A DNA stretch of 64,000 nucleotides from Algoriphagus resistens (GTDB lineage: Bacteria; Bacteroidota; Bacteroidia; Cytophagales; Cyclobacteriaceae), in contig NZ_LMXN01000006.1 in the NCBI RefSeq assembly GCF_001442615.1, positions 124,001-188,000 on the forward strand, given 5' to 3'. This document shows, piece after piece, positions 44,712 to 53,225 of this stretch (position 1 is its first letter; each line of letters starts with the position of its first letter). The notes under the pieces are model-generated. The model searched no databases. It had not been told where the DNA came from and was given only the letters and a program-made list of their open reading frames with translations. The translations under genes and the position numbers were made by a program.

Positions 44712-46022
44712 ATGGCCAATAAGAAATCAAATAAGCTCTTATACTACCTTCTTGCAGGTATAGTAGTCCTAGTTATTTTTGCAGTAATCGCCCGAAATGC
44801 CGGCTGGGTGGGCGGAGAAAAGGAAACCCAGGTGGAAGTCACCACAGTAAAACGGGTGCAGATCATCGAAAAAGTAAGCGCGTCGGGTGAGATTCAGCCT
44901 GAAGTAGAGGTAAATCTAAGCCCCGATGTAGCGGGAGAGATTATCACGTTGAATGTAGAAGAAGGGGATTCTGTAGCAGCAGGAATGCTGTTGGTGAAAA
45001 TCAGACCTGATAACTTTATATCAGCGCTGGATAGAACCAAAGCCAACTTCAGCCAGCAGGAAGCCAATCTTTCCCAGTCGCGTGCAGCACTGCAGCGCTC
45101 AGAAGCTCAATTCACGCAGGCTGAGCAAAACTTCAATAGACAAAAGAGCCTCTATGAGTCAAAAGCTATTTCAGATGCCGATTTTGAGCAAGCTCAGGCA
45201 GATTTTATTACTGCACAGAAGGACCTTGAAGCGGCCAAACAAAGCGTTCGGGCGGCAGAATTTGTAGTGAAGAGCTCTCAGGCATCTGTAGATGAGGCGT
45301 CTGAAAACTTACGATTGACCAATGTCTATTCACCAGTGAGCGGAATCGTATCCAACCTTTTGGTAGAGCAAGGCGAACGTGTAGTAGGAACTCAGCAAAT
45401 GGCCGGTACAGAAATGCTGACCATTGCAGATCTTTCTAAAATGGAGGTTCGCGTTGATGTCAACGAAAATGATATTGTGAGGCTGAGTTTGGGAGATACG
45501 ACAATTATTGATGTGGATTCTTACGCTTATACAGGCAAAACTTTCAAGGGGATAGTGACAAGCATAGCCAACACCGCCAACGTAAAAGCATCTGCTGACG
45601 CCGTAACTGAATTCAAGGTGAAAATCAGAATTTTGAATGATTCTTATAAAGACCTGGTAGCGGAAGGCAAGAAATATCCTTTCCGTCCCGGAATGACTGC
45701 TTCTGTAGAAATCCTTACTAATTCTAAAGACGACGCACTTTCTGTTCCTCTGGCCGCGGTGACCACCAGAGAGCATAAGCAAGATACGTTGGCAACAGGT
45801 ACTACACGTGCCCAGGAACTGGTATTTATCAACGATGGAGGTGTTGCCAAGCTAAAAACAATTAAAACCGGCATCTCTGATTTTCAGAATATAGAAGTAT
45901 TGGAAGGCTTAGCCGAAGGAGACCAAATCATCTCAGGTCCTTACTTCATCGTGAGCAAAGACCTAAAAGAAGGGGACAAAATTGCTCCCATTGAAGGTAA
46001 AACAACTGCTGCTAAAAAATAA
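44712..46022 (+). CDS. HlyD/MFP family periplasmic adaptor of an efflux system
   Basis: 436 residues with one N-terminal membrane helix (about 8-30). The biotinyl-lipoyl half-motifs are SASGEIQPEVEVNLSPDVAGEIITLNVEEGD and the returning LTNVYSPVSGIVSNLLVEQGERV. A long coiled-coil hairpin with QAxxNFxRQKSL repeats lies between them (about 110-200), and a beta-barrel and membrane-proximal domain follow (TIIDVDSYAYTGKTFKGIVTSI, LAEGDQIISGPYFIVSKDLKEGDKI). It links an inner-membrane pump to TolC. The gene is followed by a terminator, so no inner-membrane pump is encoded in this operon. Confidence 0.92.
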   Translation: MANKKSNKLLYYLLAGIVVLVIFAVIARNAGWVGGEKETQVEVTTVKRVQIIEKVSASGEIQPEVEVNLSPDVAGEIITLNVEEGDSVAAGMLLVKIRPDNFISALDRTKANFSQQEANLSQSRAALQRSEAQFTQAEQNFNRQKSLYESKAISDADFEQAQADFITAQKDLEAAKQSVRAAEFVVKSSQASVDEASENLRLTNVYSPVSGIVSNLLVEQGERVVGTQQMAGTEMLTIADLSKMEVRVDVNENDIVRLSLGDTTIIDVDSYAYTGKTFKGIVTSIANTANVKASADAVTEFKVKIRILNDSYKDLVAEGKKYPFRPGMTASVEILTNSKDDALSVPLAAVTTREHKQDTLATGTTRAQELVFINDGGVAKLKTIKTGISDFQNIEVLEGLAEGDQIISGPYFIVSKDLKEGDKIAPIEGKTTAAKK

Positions 46023-46054
46023 ACGCAGAACATAATCGCTAGCCTACTACTCAG

Positions 46055-46088
46055 AAAGCCCTGTGGATTAACTTCCACAGGGCTTTTT
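46055..46088 (+). terminator. Intrinsic terminator after the efflux pair
   Basis: Perfect 13-bp stem AAAGCCCTGTGGA (46055-46067) and TCCACAGGGCTTT (46074-46086), 6-nt loop, T-run to 46088. The A-rich left arm could also serve the minus-strand operon that ends at 46128. Confidence 0.92.
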
Positions 46089-46127
46089 ACATAGCATCTG
46101 ACCAAAAGAAAAATTCTATACCTCAGC

Positions 46128-46715
46128 TCACCATTTTTTCAACTGGGCATATACCAAGTGAAGCGGAAAACCTATCACATTATAATAAGATCCCTGGATT
46201 TTCTCCACACCCATAAAGCCAATCCATTCCTGGATTCCATACCCTCCCGCCTTATCCATGGGCTTATAGTGATGAATATAATGCCATATTTCCTCTTCCT
46301 CCAGAAATCTAAAAGTCACTATCGTTTCATCTTCTAATGTGATTTGCTTTTTCTTGTCCCGGAAAGTGACAGCCGTCATCACCGAATGGGTAGCACCCGA
46401 AAGACTCTTTAGCATATCAAAGGCCTCCTCTTCTTTGGAAGGTTTGCCGAGCACATGTCCGTTTTGTATTACTACAGTATCTGAAGTAATCAGGATTTCA
46501 TCCTCGGCCAGTTCTTCAGGAAAAGCCTCAGATTTCAACTTGGATAGGTAAGCAGCTACATATTCAGCCTGAATATCTTTCGGTATGGTTTCATCTATCG
46601 GATTGACCCTTACTTCAAACTCAATTTCCAAACCCTTTAACAATTCTTGTCTCCTTGGGGAATTGGAGGCAAGTATAATTTTCTTATTGGTGAGATTGCG
46701 CAACAAAGGCTCCAT
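46128..46715 (-). CDS. maf: Maf-like nucleoside triphosphate pyrophosphatase
   Basis: With Met at 46715 the protein has 195 residues, the usual Maf length; a longer frame reaches 46763. Motifs are ILASNSPRRQELL (substrate-binding), SDTVVIQNGHVLGKP with the catalytic Asp, and YKPMDKAGGYGIQEW near the end. Maf enzymes hydrolyse dTTP/UTP or modified nucleotides and prevent their incorporation. The start lies inside the end of the DUF1015 gene (32-bp overlap), so translational coupling is likely. Confidence 0.92.
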   Translation of the reverse strand: MEPLLRNLTNKKIILASNSPRRQELLKGLEIEFEVRVNPIDETIPKDIQAEYVAAYLSKLKSEAFPEELAEDEILITSDTVVIQNGHVLGKPSKEEEAFDMLKSLSGATHSVMTAVTFRDKKKQITLEDETIVTFRFLEEEEIWHYIHHYKPMDKAGGYGIQEWIGFMGVEKIQGSYYNVIGFPLHLVYAQLKKW

Positions 46716-47994
46716 AATCGAATTCAAATTCATCTTGTTTAATACTGGCGAAAAGCAATCCACCCAATGCTTTTGGATAGAAATAAGTGGATTTCTGAGG
46801 CATCACTTCGCCACTTCTGCACACTTCTAATACTTGTTCCATTTCTAATTCACGTGTGATAACAGCAAAGCTTGCTCTTCCTGAGCGGACTTCATGAATG
46901 CATTTTGAAAAGTTTCGTTCGTAAACAATCTGATCCGAATTCCTTTGATCTGCCACCGGAATAGAAATAATCCGGGCAAACAACACGTCATGAAGAACCA
47001 CCAAATCGAGCTTTCTGATACTTTCCGGCAAATGAAGGTTGAGCTGATCTATCTTCTCTGGTTTCAAGTGCAAGGTATAACTCTGCTCTCCCATTACTAA
47101 TCCAAAGGTATGAGGTTTGTGAAAAGCATAAGCACCTAATTCTTCAGGATCAGCAAATTTTTTCACTTCAAACCAATCCCTGATCTTTTCCAGGAAGGAA
47201 GCCGGGGTAATTTCCAACCCATAAAACAAGCGGTGTGTAGGCAGTATTTTCAGGTGATTTCCTCTGGTATTGGTCAGATACATCAGATGATAATCAAAGC
47301 CTTTCCACTGCATTCCGGGAAGTTCTCCCCGCATGGACTTCCTATATTCTATGGCCCCCTCCAGTCGGTGGTGACCATCAGCCAAAATGACTTGCTTACC
47401 TTTTAGTACACTCAAAAAGTGTTTGATGATTTCTGGATCCCGAATTACCGCCATCACCTCCCGGACACCCTGATAATCCTCTAGCTCATATATGGGATTA
47501 GCTATAGCATCATCCATATATTTCTCCAACTGCTCACCAGGATCCTCATACAAACCGTGCGTTGGACTGGCTTGGATCTGGGCAGTTCTCAAAAGATCAA
47601 TTCTGTCATTGACTGCGGAGACAATGGTGTTCTCGTGCCTCAAAATGATCTGATCGCTCCAATCATAGGCTTTGATCTGTGCGATAAATCCTTTCCTACA
47701 GCGCTCATCATGCTCACCCGGAAGACGAAAATATTGATAATATACATAGATCCCCGGTTGGCTATCCTGATGGATTATACCCTCAGATTTCCATTTATTG
47801 AGAGTTTCCAGGGCTTTTTGGGCAGGATCATCTCCTTGAGGTACGGATAAATGGATACTGTTCAACGGATTTTCGTACAACAGTTTCCGCTGCCGGGCAG
47901 ATACAACATCAAAGAGAGGAGCAGTCAATTCCTCCATCCTCGGAGTCAAAGCATCGGCATATCGCCAGGCTTTCAAGGGTAAAATCTCTGCCAT
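46684..47994 (-). CDS. DUF1015 family protein
   Basis: The preferred start is ATG 47994, giving 436 residues that begin MAEILPLKAWRYADAL, the typical DUF1015 opening (family members are about 400-440 residues). Other conserved parts are YYQYFRLPGEHDERCRKGFIAQI, LADGHHRLEGAI (a histidine-rich motif) and YLTNTRGNHLKILPTHRL. The function is unknown. In many anaerobes the gene sits next to serA/serC; here it lies 1 bp after accC and overlaps maf. Confidence 0.88.
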   Translation of the reverse strand: MAEILPLKAWRYADALTPRMEELTAPLFDVVSARQRKLLYENPLNSIHLSVPQGDDPAQKALETLNKWKSEGIIHQDSQPGIYVYYQYFRLPGEHDERCRKGFIAQIKAYDWSDQIILRHENTIVSAVNDRIDLLRTAQIQASPTHGLYEDPGEQLEKYMDDAIANPIYELEDYQGVREVMAVIRDPEIIKHFLSVLKGKQVILADGHHRLEGAIEYRKSMRGELPGMQWKGFDYHLMYLTNTRGNHLKILPTHRLFYGLEITPASFLEKIRDWFEVKKFADPEELGAYAFHKPHTFGLVMGEQSYTLHLKPEKIDQLNLHLPESIRKLDLVVLHDVLFARIISIPVADQRNSDQIVYERNFSKCIHEVRSGRASFAVITRELEMEQVLEVCRSGEVMPQKSTYFYPKALGGLLFASIKQDEFEFDYGAFVAQSHQ

Positions 47995-47995
47995 C

Positions 47996-49492
47996 CTACC
48001 GAAGTCTATTTCTCCATGCTGACTCCCCTTTTTCAGTTCGTTTCCTCTCCGTAGTTTGTCCCCTCGCTGTTTTTGTGAAAAATTCAACGGCTAAAGCTGA
48101 GATCAGTTCCATTTCAGATTCAGAAAATTGATAGTCAAGTACAGAAGGATCGAAATAATTTTCTACAAACCCCGTATCAAAGGCACCGCTTAGGAACGCA
48201 TCATGGGTAATGGCAAATTTGCAGAAATCAAGGGTGGTCTGTATGCCCACAATCTTATAATCTTCAATGGCACGCACCATAGTCTGGATGGCCGACTCAC
48301 GGTCTTCTGCATGGGTGATCAGCTTGGCTATCATCGGGTCATAATAGATGGGGATTTCCATCCCCTGCTCAAAACCATCGTCCACACGGATTCCCATCCC
48401 CTGCGGGCGTTTATAGGTCTCGAGCTTTCCGATGTCGGGAAGGAAGTTATTTCCCGGATCTTCAGCATAGACACGGACTTCAATAGAATGACCGTTAATT
48501 TTCAACTCATCTTGGGTGAAAGAAAGTGGATTTCCCTCCGCAATTAAAATCTGCTCACGGACAATATCCTTTCCTGTGATCATTTCAGTCACAGGGTGCT
48601 CCACCTGAAGGCGGGTGTTCATTTCCAGAAAATAGAAATCCAAATTCCCATCCACAATAAACTCTACTGTCCCGGCTCCATAGTAGTTACAGGCTTTGGC
48701 CACGCCCACCGCTGCCTCTCCCATCGCTTTTCTCATTGCTGGGGAGACTACCGATGAGGGGGCTTCCTCAATCACTTTCTGATGCCTTCGCTGGATGGAG
48801 CATTCCCGCTCAAATAAATAAACAATAGTCCCCTGTTGGTCTCCCAGCACCTGGATTTCTATATGTCTGGGAGAAGTGATATACTTTTCAATAAAAACAG
48901 CACTATCACCGAATGAAGATTGTGCTTCGCTCACTGCACGCTGCATTTGCTCTTCAAACTCACCTTCACTATCCACAATCCGCATCCCCTTTCCCCCTCC
49001 GCCTGCACTGGCCTTGATCAGGATCGGATAACCGATTTCAGCCGCCCGGGCTTTGGCCACAACAAGGTCTGAAATAGCTTCTTCAGTACCCGGAACTAAG
49101 GGAATATTGTATTTTGCAACAGCCTGTTTGGCAGCAAGCTTGCTTCCCATCACCTCAATAGCCTCAGGGGAAGGACCAATGAATATCAAACCGGCGGACT
49201 TCACCTTTTTGGCAAAATCTGCATTTTCCGAAAGAAATCCATAGCCGGGATGAATTGCGTCTACATGCAGGTCTTTACAAGCTTTGATTATTTTATCGCC
49301 CAATAGATAGGATTGTGCAGATGGTGGAGGGCCCAGGCAAACTGCTTCATCCGCAAAAAGTACATGGGGAGAAAGTCTATCTGCCTGGCTGTAAACTGCT
49401 ACTGTGGCGATACCCATTTCCCGGGCAGTCCGCATGATCCGTAAGCTGATCTCTCCTCTGTTTGCAACTAGTATTTTCTTGATTTTGGCCAT
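47996..49492 (-). CDS. accC: Biotin carboxylase subunit of acetyl/acyl-CoA carboxylase
   Basis: 498 residues with the biotin carboxylase N-terminal domain (KILVANRGEISLRIMRTARE), an ATP-grasp domain with the glycine-rich loop KASAGGGGKGMRI, the metal/bicarbonate region HIEIQVLGDQQGTIVYLFERECSIQRRHQKVIEEAPS, and the C-terminal domain (GHSIEVRVYAEDP). It carboxylates biotin at ATP expense for fatty acid or acyl-CoA metabolism. The C-terminus is about 50 residues longer than E. coli AccC. Since accB is not adjacent, it may be the acyl-CoA carboxylase form. An AGGAG sequence lies just before the ATG, unusual in this window. Confidence 0.93.
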   Translation of the reverse strand: MAKIKKILVANRGEISLRIMRTAREMGIATVAVYSQADRLSPHVLFADEAVCLGPPPSAQSYLLGDKIIKACKDLHVDAIHPGYGFLSENADFAKKVKSAGLIFIGPSPEAIEVMGSKLAAKQAVAKYNIPLVPGTEEAISDLVVAKARAAEIGYPILIKASAGGGGKGMRIVDSEGEFEEQMQRAVSEAQSSFGDSAVFIEKYITSPRHIEIQVLGDQQGTIVYLFERECSIQRRHQKVIEEAPSSVVSPAMRKAMGEAAVGVAKACNYYGAGTVEFIVDGNLDFYFLEMNTRLQVEHPVTEMITGKDIVREQILIAEGNPLSFTQDELKINGHSIEVRVYAEDPGNNFLPDIGKLETYKRPQGMGIRVDDGFEQGMEIPIYYDPMIAKLITHAEDRESAIQTMVRAIEDYKIVGIQTTLDFCKFAITHDAFLSGAFDTGFVENYFDPSVLDYQFSESEMELISALAVEFFTKTARGQTTERKRTEKGESAWRNRLR

Positions 49493-49587
49493 TATCTCCT
49501 GTAATTAAAAGCTAAGAATTTTGGGTTAAGGCGAAGTAAAGAAAATATTCTGAGCTTTATGAAGAATCATTTGTTTCAGCAGCGTTT

Positions 49588-49619
49588 TTTGCTTGGCAGG
49601 CATTAAAGTTTTATTTTTG
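49588..49619 (+). promoter_or_regulatory. Promoter of the alpha-oxoamine synthase gene
   Basis: TTTG (49588-49591), a 20-bp spacer and an exact TAnnTTTG box, TATTTTTG (49612-49619). Predicted transcription start is near 49626. Confidence 0.55.
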
Positions 49620-49673
49620 TCGGATTTTAATGAACAGATCATTAAATCCCTTATCACTTAAATTCGAAACACT

Positions 49674-50924
49674 TTGGATCTATTTGCAAAATTAAAAATG
49701 AACATGGGCCCCTTGGGCAAACACTCTGAGTTTGCAGACGGCTATTTCTCCTTCCCGAAACTTGAAGGTGAAATTGCTCCAAGAATGAAATTTCAGGGGA
49801 AGGATGTTCTAACCTGGAGTTTGAATAATTACCTAGGCCTCGCAAATCATCCTGAAGTACGTAAAGCTGATGCCGATGCTGCAGCTGAATATGGCGCTGC
49901 CTATCCGATGGGCGCACGTATGATGTCAGGACAAACCAGCCTTCACGAACAGTTAGAGGATGAATTGGCAGCTTTTGTCAAAAAAAAGAAAGCCTATTTA
50001 TTGAATTATGGATACCAAGGTATCATGTCTGTGATCGACTCCCTTCTGGATAGAAAGGATGTGGTAGTCTACGACTCAGAATGTCATGCATGTATCATTG
50101 ATGCCCTCAGAATGCACTTGGGCAAGCGCTATGTCTTTCCTCACAATGACATAGAAAACTGTGAAAAGCAATTAGAACGGGCTACCAAGCTTGCCAACGA
50201 AACCGGAGGAGGAATCCTAGTGATTACTGAAGGTGTCTTCGGAATGACCGGGGATCAGGGCAAGCTGAAAGAAATTGTTGAGTTGAAGAAGAAGTTTGAT
50301 TTCAGGCTGCTTATTGACGATGCTCATGGTTTCGGAACTATGGGTAAAACCGGCGCCGGTACAGATGAAGAGCAAGGCGTACAAGATCAGGTGGACCTGT
50401 ACTTCTCCACCTTTGCCAAGTCGATGGCCAGTATCGGTGCATTCATCGCAGGAGACCCCGAGGTAATTCTATTTTTGAGATACAACATGCGTTCGCAGAT
50501 CTTCGCCAAGTCCCTTCCCATGCTTTTGGTAAAGGGTGCATTGAAGCGCCTTGAATTACTTAAAACACAACCTGAACTGAAGGAAAATCTTTGGAAAATC
50601 GTTAGAGCGCTTAGAAAAGGGCTTCATGACAATGGATTCAGTACGGGAAAATCCAACTCTCCGGTAACTCCTGTTGTACTTAATGGGACAGTAGGTGAAG
50701 CTGCAGCGCTGACTCAGGACCTAAGGGAAAATTACGGTATCTTCTGTTCAGTAGTCATTTATCCTGTGGTACCTAAAGGAATGATTATCTTAAGATTAAT
50801 ACCTACCGCTGTTCATACACTTGAGGAGGTGGAAGAAACGGTGACAGCATTTGCTGCAATAAAGGAGAAATTGACTAGCGGAGTTTATAAGAACTCTAAG
50901 CTTGCGATGTCCTTTGGAGAGTAA
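49674..50924 (+). CDS. Alpha-oxoamine synthase (serine palmitoyltransferase / cysteate acyltransferase-like)
   Basis: 416 residues of the PLP-dependent alpha-oxoamine synthase family. An in-frame stop at 49659 leaves TTG 49674 or ATG 49698/49704 as starts. Conserved parts are NNYLGLANHPEV, the PLP-stacking His in ECHACIIDALR, DDAHGFGTMGKTGAGTDE with the Asp that binds the pyridine nitrogen, and the Schiff-base Lys249 in STFAKSMAS. Family members join an amino acid (Ser, Gly, Ala, cysteate) to an acyl thioester. Bacteroidota use such enzymes for sphingolipids and for sulfonolipids, and no biotin or threonine genes are nearby, so a lipid role is favoured. Which amino acid is used cannot be read from sequence. 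Confidence 0.85.
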   Translation: MDLFAKLKMNMGPLGKHSEFADGYFSFPKLEGEIAPRMKFQGKDVLTWSLNNYLGLANHPEVRKADADAAAEYGAAYPMGARMMSGQTSLHEQLEDELAAFVKKKKAYLLNYGYQGIMSVIDSLLDRKDVVVYDSECHACIIDALRMHLGKRYVFPHNDIENCEKQLERATKLANETGGGILVITEGVFGMTGDQGKLKEIVELKKKFDFRLLIDDAHGFGTMGKTGAGTDEEQGVQDQVDLYFSTFAKSMASIGAFIAGDPEVILFLRYNMRSQIFAKSLPMLLVKGALKRLELLKTQPELKENLWKIVRALRKGLHDNGFSTGKSNSPVTPVVLNGTVGEAAALTQDLRENYGIFCSVVIYPVVPKGMIILRLIPTAVHTLEEVEETVTAFAAIKEKLTSGVYKNSKLAMSFGE

Positions 50925-51026
50925 AAAAAAAATCAAAAAAAATGCCCTCAGGATTGAATTAGTAAGTATTTGGGCTATATTGAATTAAAAATAAACTTAT
51001 CATCAACTTTAAAAAACACTTTTACT

Positions 51027-51203
51027 ATGAGCAAATTCAGTGAAGTAAGCGAACTGGTTAATTCTCTTAAAGACGATTTTGAAAAGTTCTACGAAAAAGG
51101 TAATCAGGCAGCTGGTACTAGAGTTAGAAAAGGAATGCAAGACTTGAAGAACATGGCTCAAGACATCCGCAAAGAAGTTCAGGACATGAAGAACGCAGGA
51201 TGA
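51027..51203 (+). CDS. Histone H1-like small basic DNA-associated protein
   Basis: 58 residues starting at ATG 51027 (SKFSEVSELVNSLKDDFEKFYEKGN, then AAGTRVRKGMQDLKNMAQDIRKEVQDMKN). This is the short Bacteroidota protein usually named histone H1 or Hc1-like: one amphipathic helical region with lysine/arginine-rich C-terminus. It probably binds DNA and affects nucleoid packing; direct evidence in this phylum is limited. A longer frame from 50970 is unlikely. A perfect palindromic terminator follows, so it is a single or last gene. Confidence 0.85.
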   Translation: MSKFSEVSELVNSLKDDFEKFYEKGNQAAGTRVRKGMQDLKNMAQDIRKEVQDMKNAG

Positions 51204-51216
51204 TTATTCCAGCAAT

Positions 51217-51248
51217 AAAAAAAGGTGACTGATCAGTCACCTTTTTTT
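51217..51248. terminator. Perfect palindromic bidirectional terminator
   Basis: Arms AAAAAAAGGTGACT (51217-51230) and AGTCACCTTTTTTT (51235-51248) around GATC. The symmetric A and T runs allow termination of the plus-strand H1 gene and the minus-strand M1 peptidase gene. Confidence 0.93.
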
Positions 51249-51266
51249 ATGCAGTTTGGAGGTAGC

Positions 51267-53114
51267 TTAATACTCCACTTTATTGTTTTCTTGATTGATA
51301 TCTGCAAGTCTTTTGCTTGGATCAATCTCTATGGATTTAATAGAATCATATTTTTTGTTGATTCGGATAGTTTTGGTCATATTAGTCCAAGGCCAATCCT
51401 GAGAAATGACCCTGCTGGCAGCGCCAGCTTCAGGGACTTTTTCACCTCTCATTATTTCCAAAGGCAAATACACCATTTCAGACGTCCCATCTTTGTAGGT
51501 GATCACCAGATCTATAGGCATTGGCATCAAACCTATACGTTCTAGTGTGATTTCTGTACCTTCTCCTTCAGCTTTTACCTCTTTGATACCATAATCGATT
51601 GTCTTGGTAGTATACACAAAGTATTCCTTATACCAATCCAACTCCAGGCCGCTTTGCTTTTCCATAATACGGATGAAATCATTCACATTAGGATGCTTAA
51701 ACCCCCAAGTGTTCCAATAGCTAAGCATGCCTTTATCTCTGGCTTCCTCACCTATTATGTACCCCAGTTGAGCTAAGAAAACAGCTCCTTTGGAATATGC
51801 AGCAGCGCCGTAGGCTGCATTGGTGTGGTAATGATCAGAATGGGTAGTCATAGGCTCTTCTTTTCCTGAACTAACTAACCTGTAGTAGCCTGAATACGAT
51901 CCCTGCAAAGGATTGTCACTTGGTCTGAAGATCTCTGCCATGGCAAGTGAAGATGCATAGCTCGTAAACCCTTCATCCATCCAAGGATAAAGCGCTTCAT
52001 TGGTTGCCAGTACACCCTGAAACCAACTATGGGCCAACTCATGGGCCATTACTCCTACCAGCCCATTAAGATTACGCCCTCCTGTCACTAGTGTGGCCAT
52101 AGGATATTCCATACCACCATCGCCCCCCTGGATCACAGAATATTGCTTGTAAGGATACTCTCCAAAGTGCTCAGACATAAACGCTATCGCCTTAGGAGTA
52201 TACTCTTTCAGCTTTTCCCAGTTTTCAGTCACATCATCTGAGGGAATGTATAAGTGGTGAACTGTAATCCCATTTGACATCTCCACTTTGTCATGGCGAT
52301 ACTTAGGATCTGCAGCCCACATGAAATCATGGACCTTCGGTGCGTTGAAATGCCAGGTAAGTTTATCCCCTTTTGCCTGAGTCACTTTGGTTCCATCTTC
52401 TTCATAGCCGTGTCCGATTTCATTTGGATTTTGCAGGTAGCCTGTTCCTCCTAGCACATAGGTTTTATCGATGGTTATTTTCACATCAAAGTCTCCCCAA
52501 ATCCCATAAAATTCACGTCCGATATAGGGATTTGCGTGCCAGCCCTGCTCGTCATATTCAGACATTTTTGGATACCACTGGGACATGGAAAAGCGCACGC
52601 CTTCACCACTATCTCTACCTGATCTTCTGATCTGCAAAGGGACTTGCCCAGTAAATTCCATTTCGAATTTAGCATCAGAATGAGGTAAAATCGGCTCAGC
52701 AAGCTCAACTTCCAAAATTGTCCCCACTTCTTCGAATTCCACCGGTTTACCATTCATTGTAAGGCTGCTTACGCTCAGGTATCCAATCTCATCCGCTTTT
52801 AATTTGCTGATACGATCACCGACCCTGCGATCAGGATCTGCAATACTTCTAGACCTTTCGTCCATCATGCTCCCCGGTTGAAAAGCATTGTAATACAAAT
52901 GATAAAAAACCCGCTCCAAGGTATCTGGAGAATTGTTTGTATAAATCAATACCTGGGTCCCCTTATATTGATTCGTGTTGACGTCCATTTCGACATCCAT
53001 CTGGTAGTTGGCCGCTTGCTGGAATCTTCCTGTTTGAGCAAGAACTCCACCACCAAGTGCCATTAAAAGAAAAAGCCCACAAAAAGGCTTTGCTGGGTTT
53101 ATACACATAGTCAT
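51267..53114 (-). CDS. M1 family aminopeptidase, secreted
   Basis: 615 residues with a signal peptide (PFCGLFLLMALGGGVLAQ). The zinc site is HELAHSWFQGVLATNEALYPWMDE, an exact HExxH-x18-E. The exopeptidase motif appears as GGMEYP rather than GAMEN, and a Tyr-containing AYGAAAYSKG segment downstream supplies the transition-state Tyr region. It is shorter than classic aminopeptidase N (about 870 residues) because the C-terminal helical domain is replaced by a short beta region, as in secreted Bacteroidota M1 enzymes. It probably trims peptides in the periplasm or outside. The gene stands alone. Confidence 0.93.
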   Translation of the reverse strand: MTMCINPAKPFCGLFLLMALGGGVLAQTGRFQQAANYQMDVEMDVNTNQYKGTQVLIYTNNSPDTLERVFYHLYYNAFQPGSMMDERSRSIADPDRRVGDRISKLKADEIGYLSVSSLTMNGKPVEFEEVGTILEVELAEPILPHSDAKFEMEFTGQVPLQIRRSGRDSGEGVRFSMSQWYPKMSEYDEQGWHANPYIGREFYGIWGDFDVKITIDKTYVLGGTGYLQNPNEIGHGYEEDGTKVTQAKGDKLTWHFNAPKVHDFMWAADPKYRHDKVEMSNGITVHHLYIPSDDVTENWEKLKEYTPKAIAFMSEHFGEYPYKQYSVIQGGDGGMEYPMATLVTGGRNLNGLVGVMAHELAHSWFQGVLATNEALYPWMDEGFTSYASSLAMAEIFRPSDNPLQGSYSGYYRLVSSGKEEPMTTHSDHYHTNAAYGAAAYSKGAVFLAQLGYIIGEEARDKGMLSYWNTWGFKHPNVNDFIRIMEKQSGLELDWYKEYFVYTTKTIDYGIKEVKAEGEGTEITLERIGLMPMPIDLVITYKDGTSEMVYLPLEIMRGEKVPEAGAASRVISQDWPWTNMTKTIRINKKYDSIKSIEIDPSKRLADINQENNKVEY

Positions 53115-53170
53115 TAAATTTTAACAAAGAAAACCAAATCCAAAAACGATCCCAAACCACCCGTAAAAAA

Positions 53171-53202
53171 CACTGGCACTGGAGAATGCGCCAGTGCCAG
53201 TG
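53171..53202 (-). terminator. Intrinsic terminator of the sugar-nucleotide operon
   Basis: Perfect 12-bp stem CACTGGCACTGG (53171-53182) and CCAGTGCCAGTG (53191-53202). On the minus strand it is followed by TTTTTTACGG, 24 bp past the rfbB stop. Confidence 0.9.
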
Positions 53203-53225
53203 CTTTACTAAAGTGCTTTAAGCTA

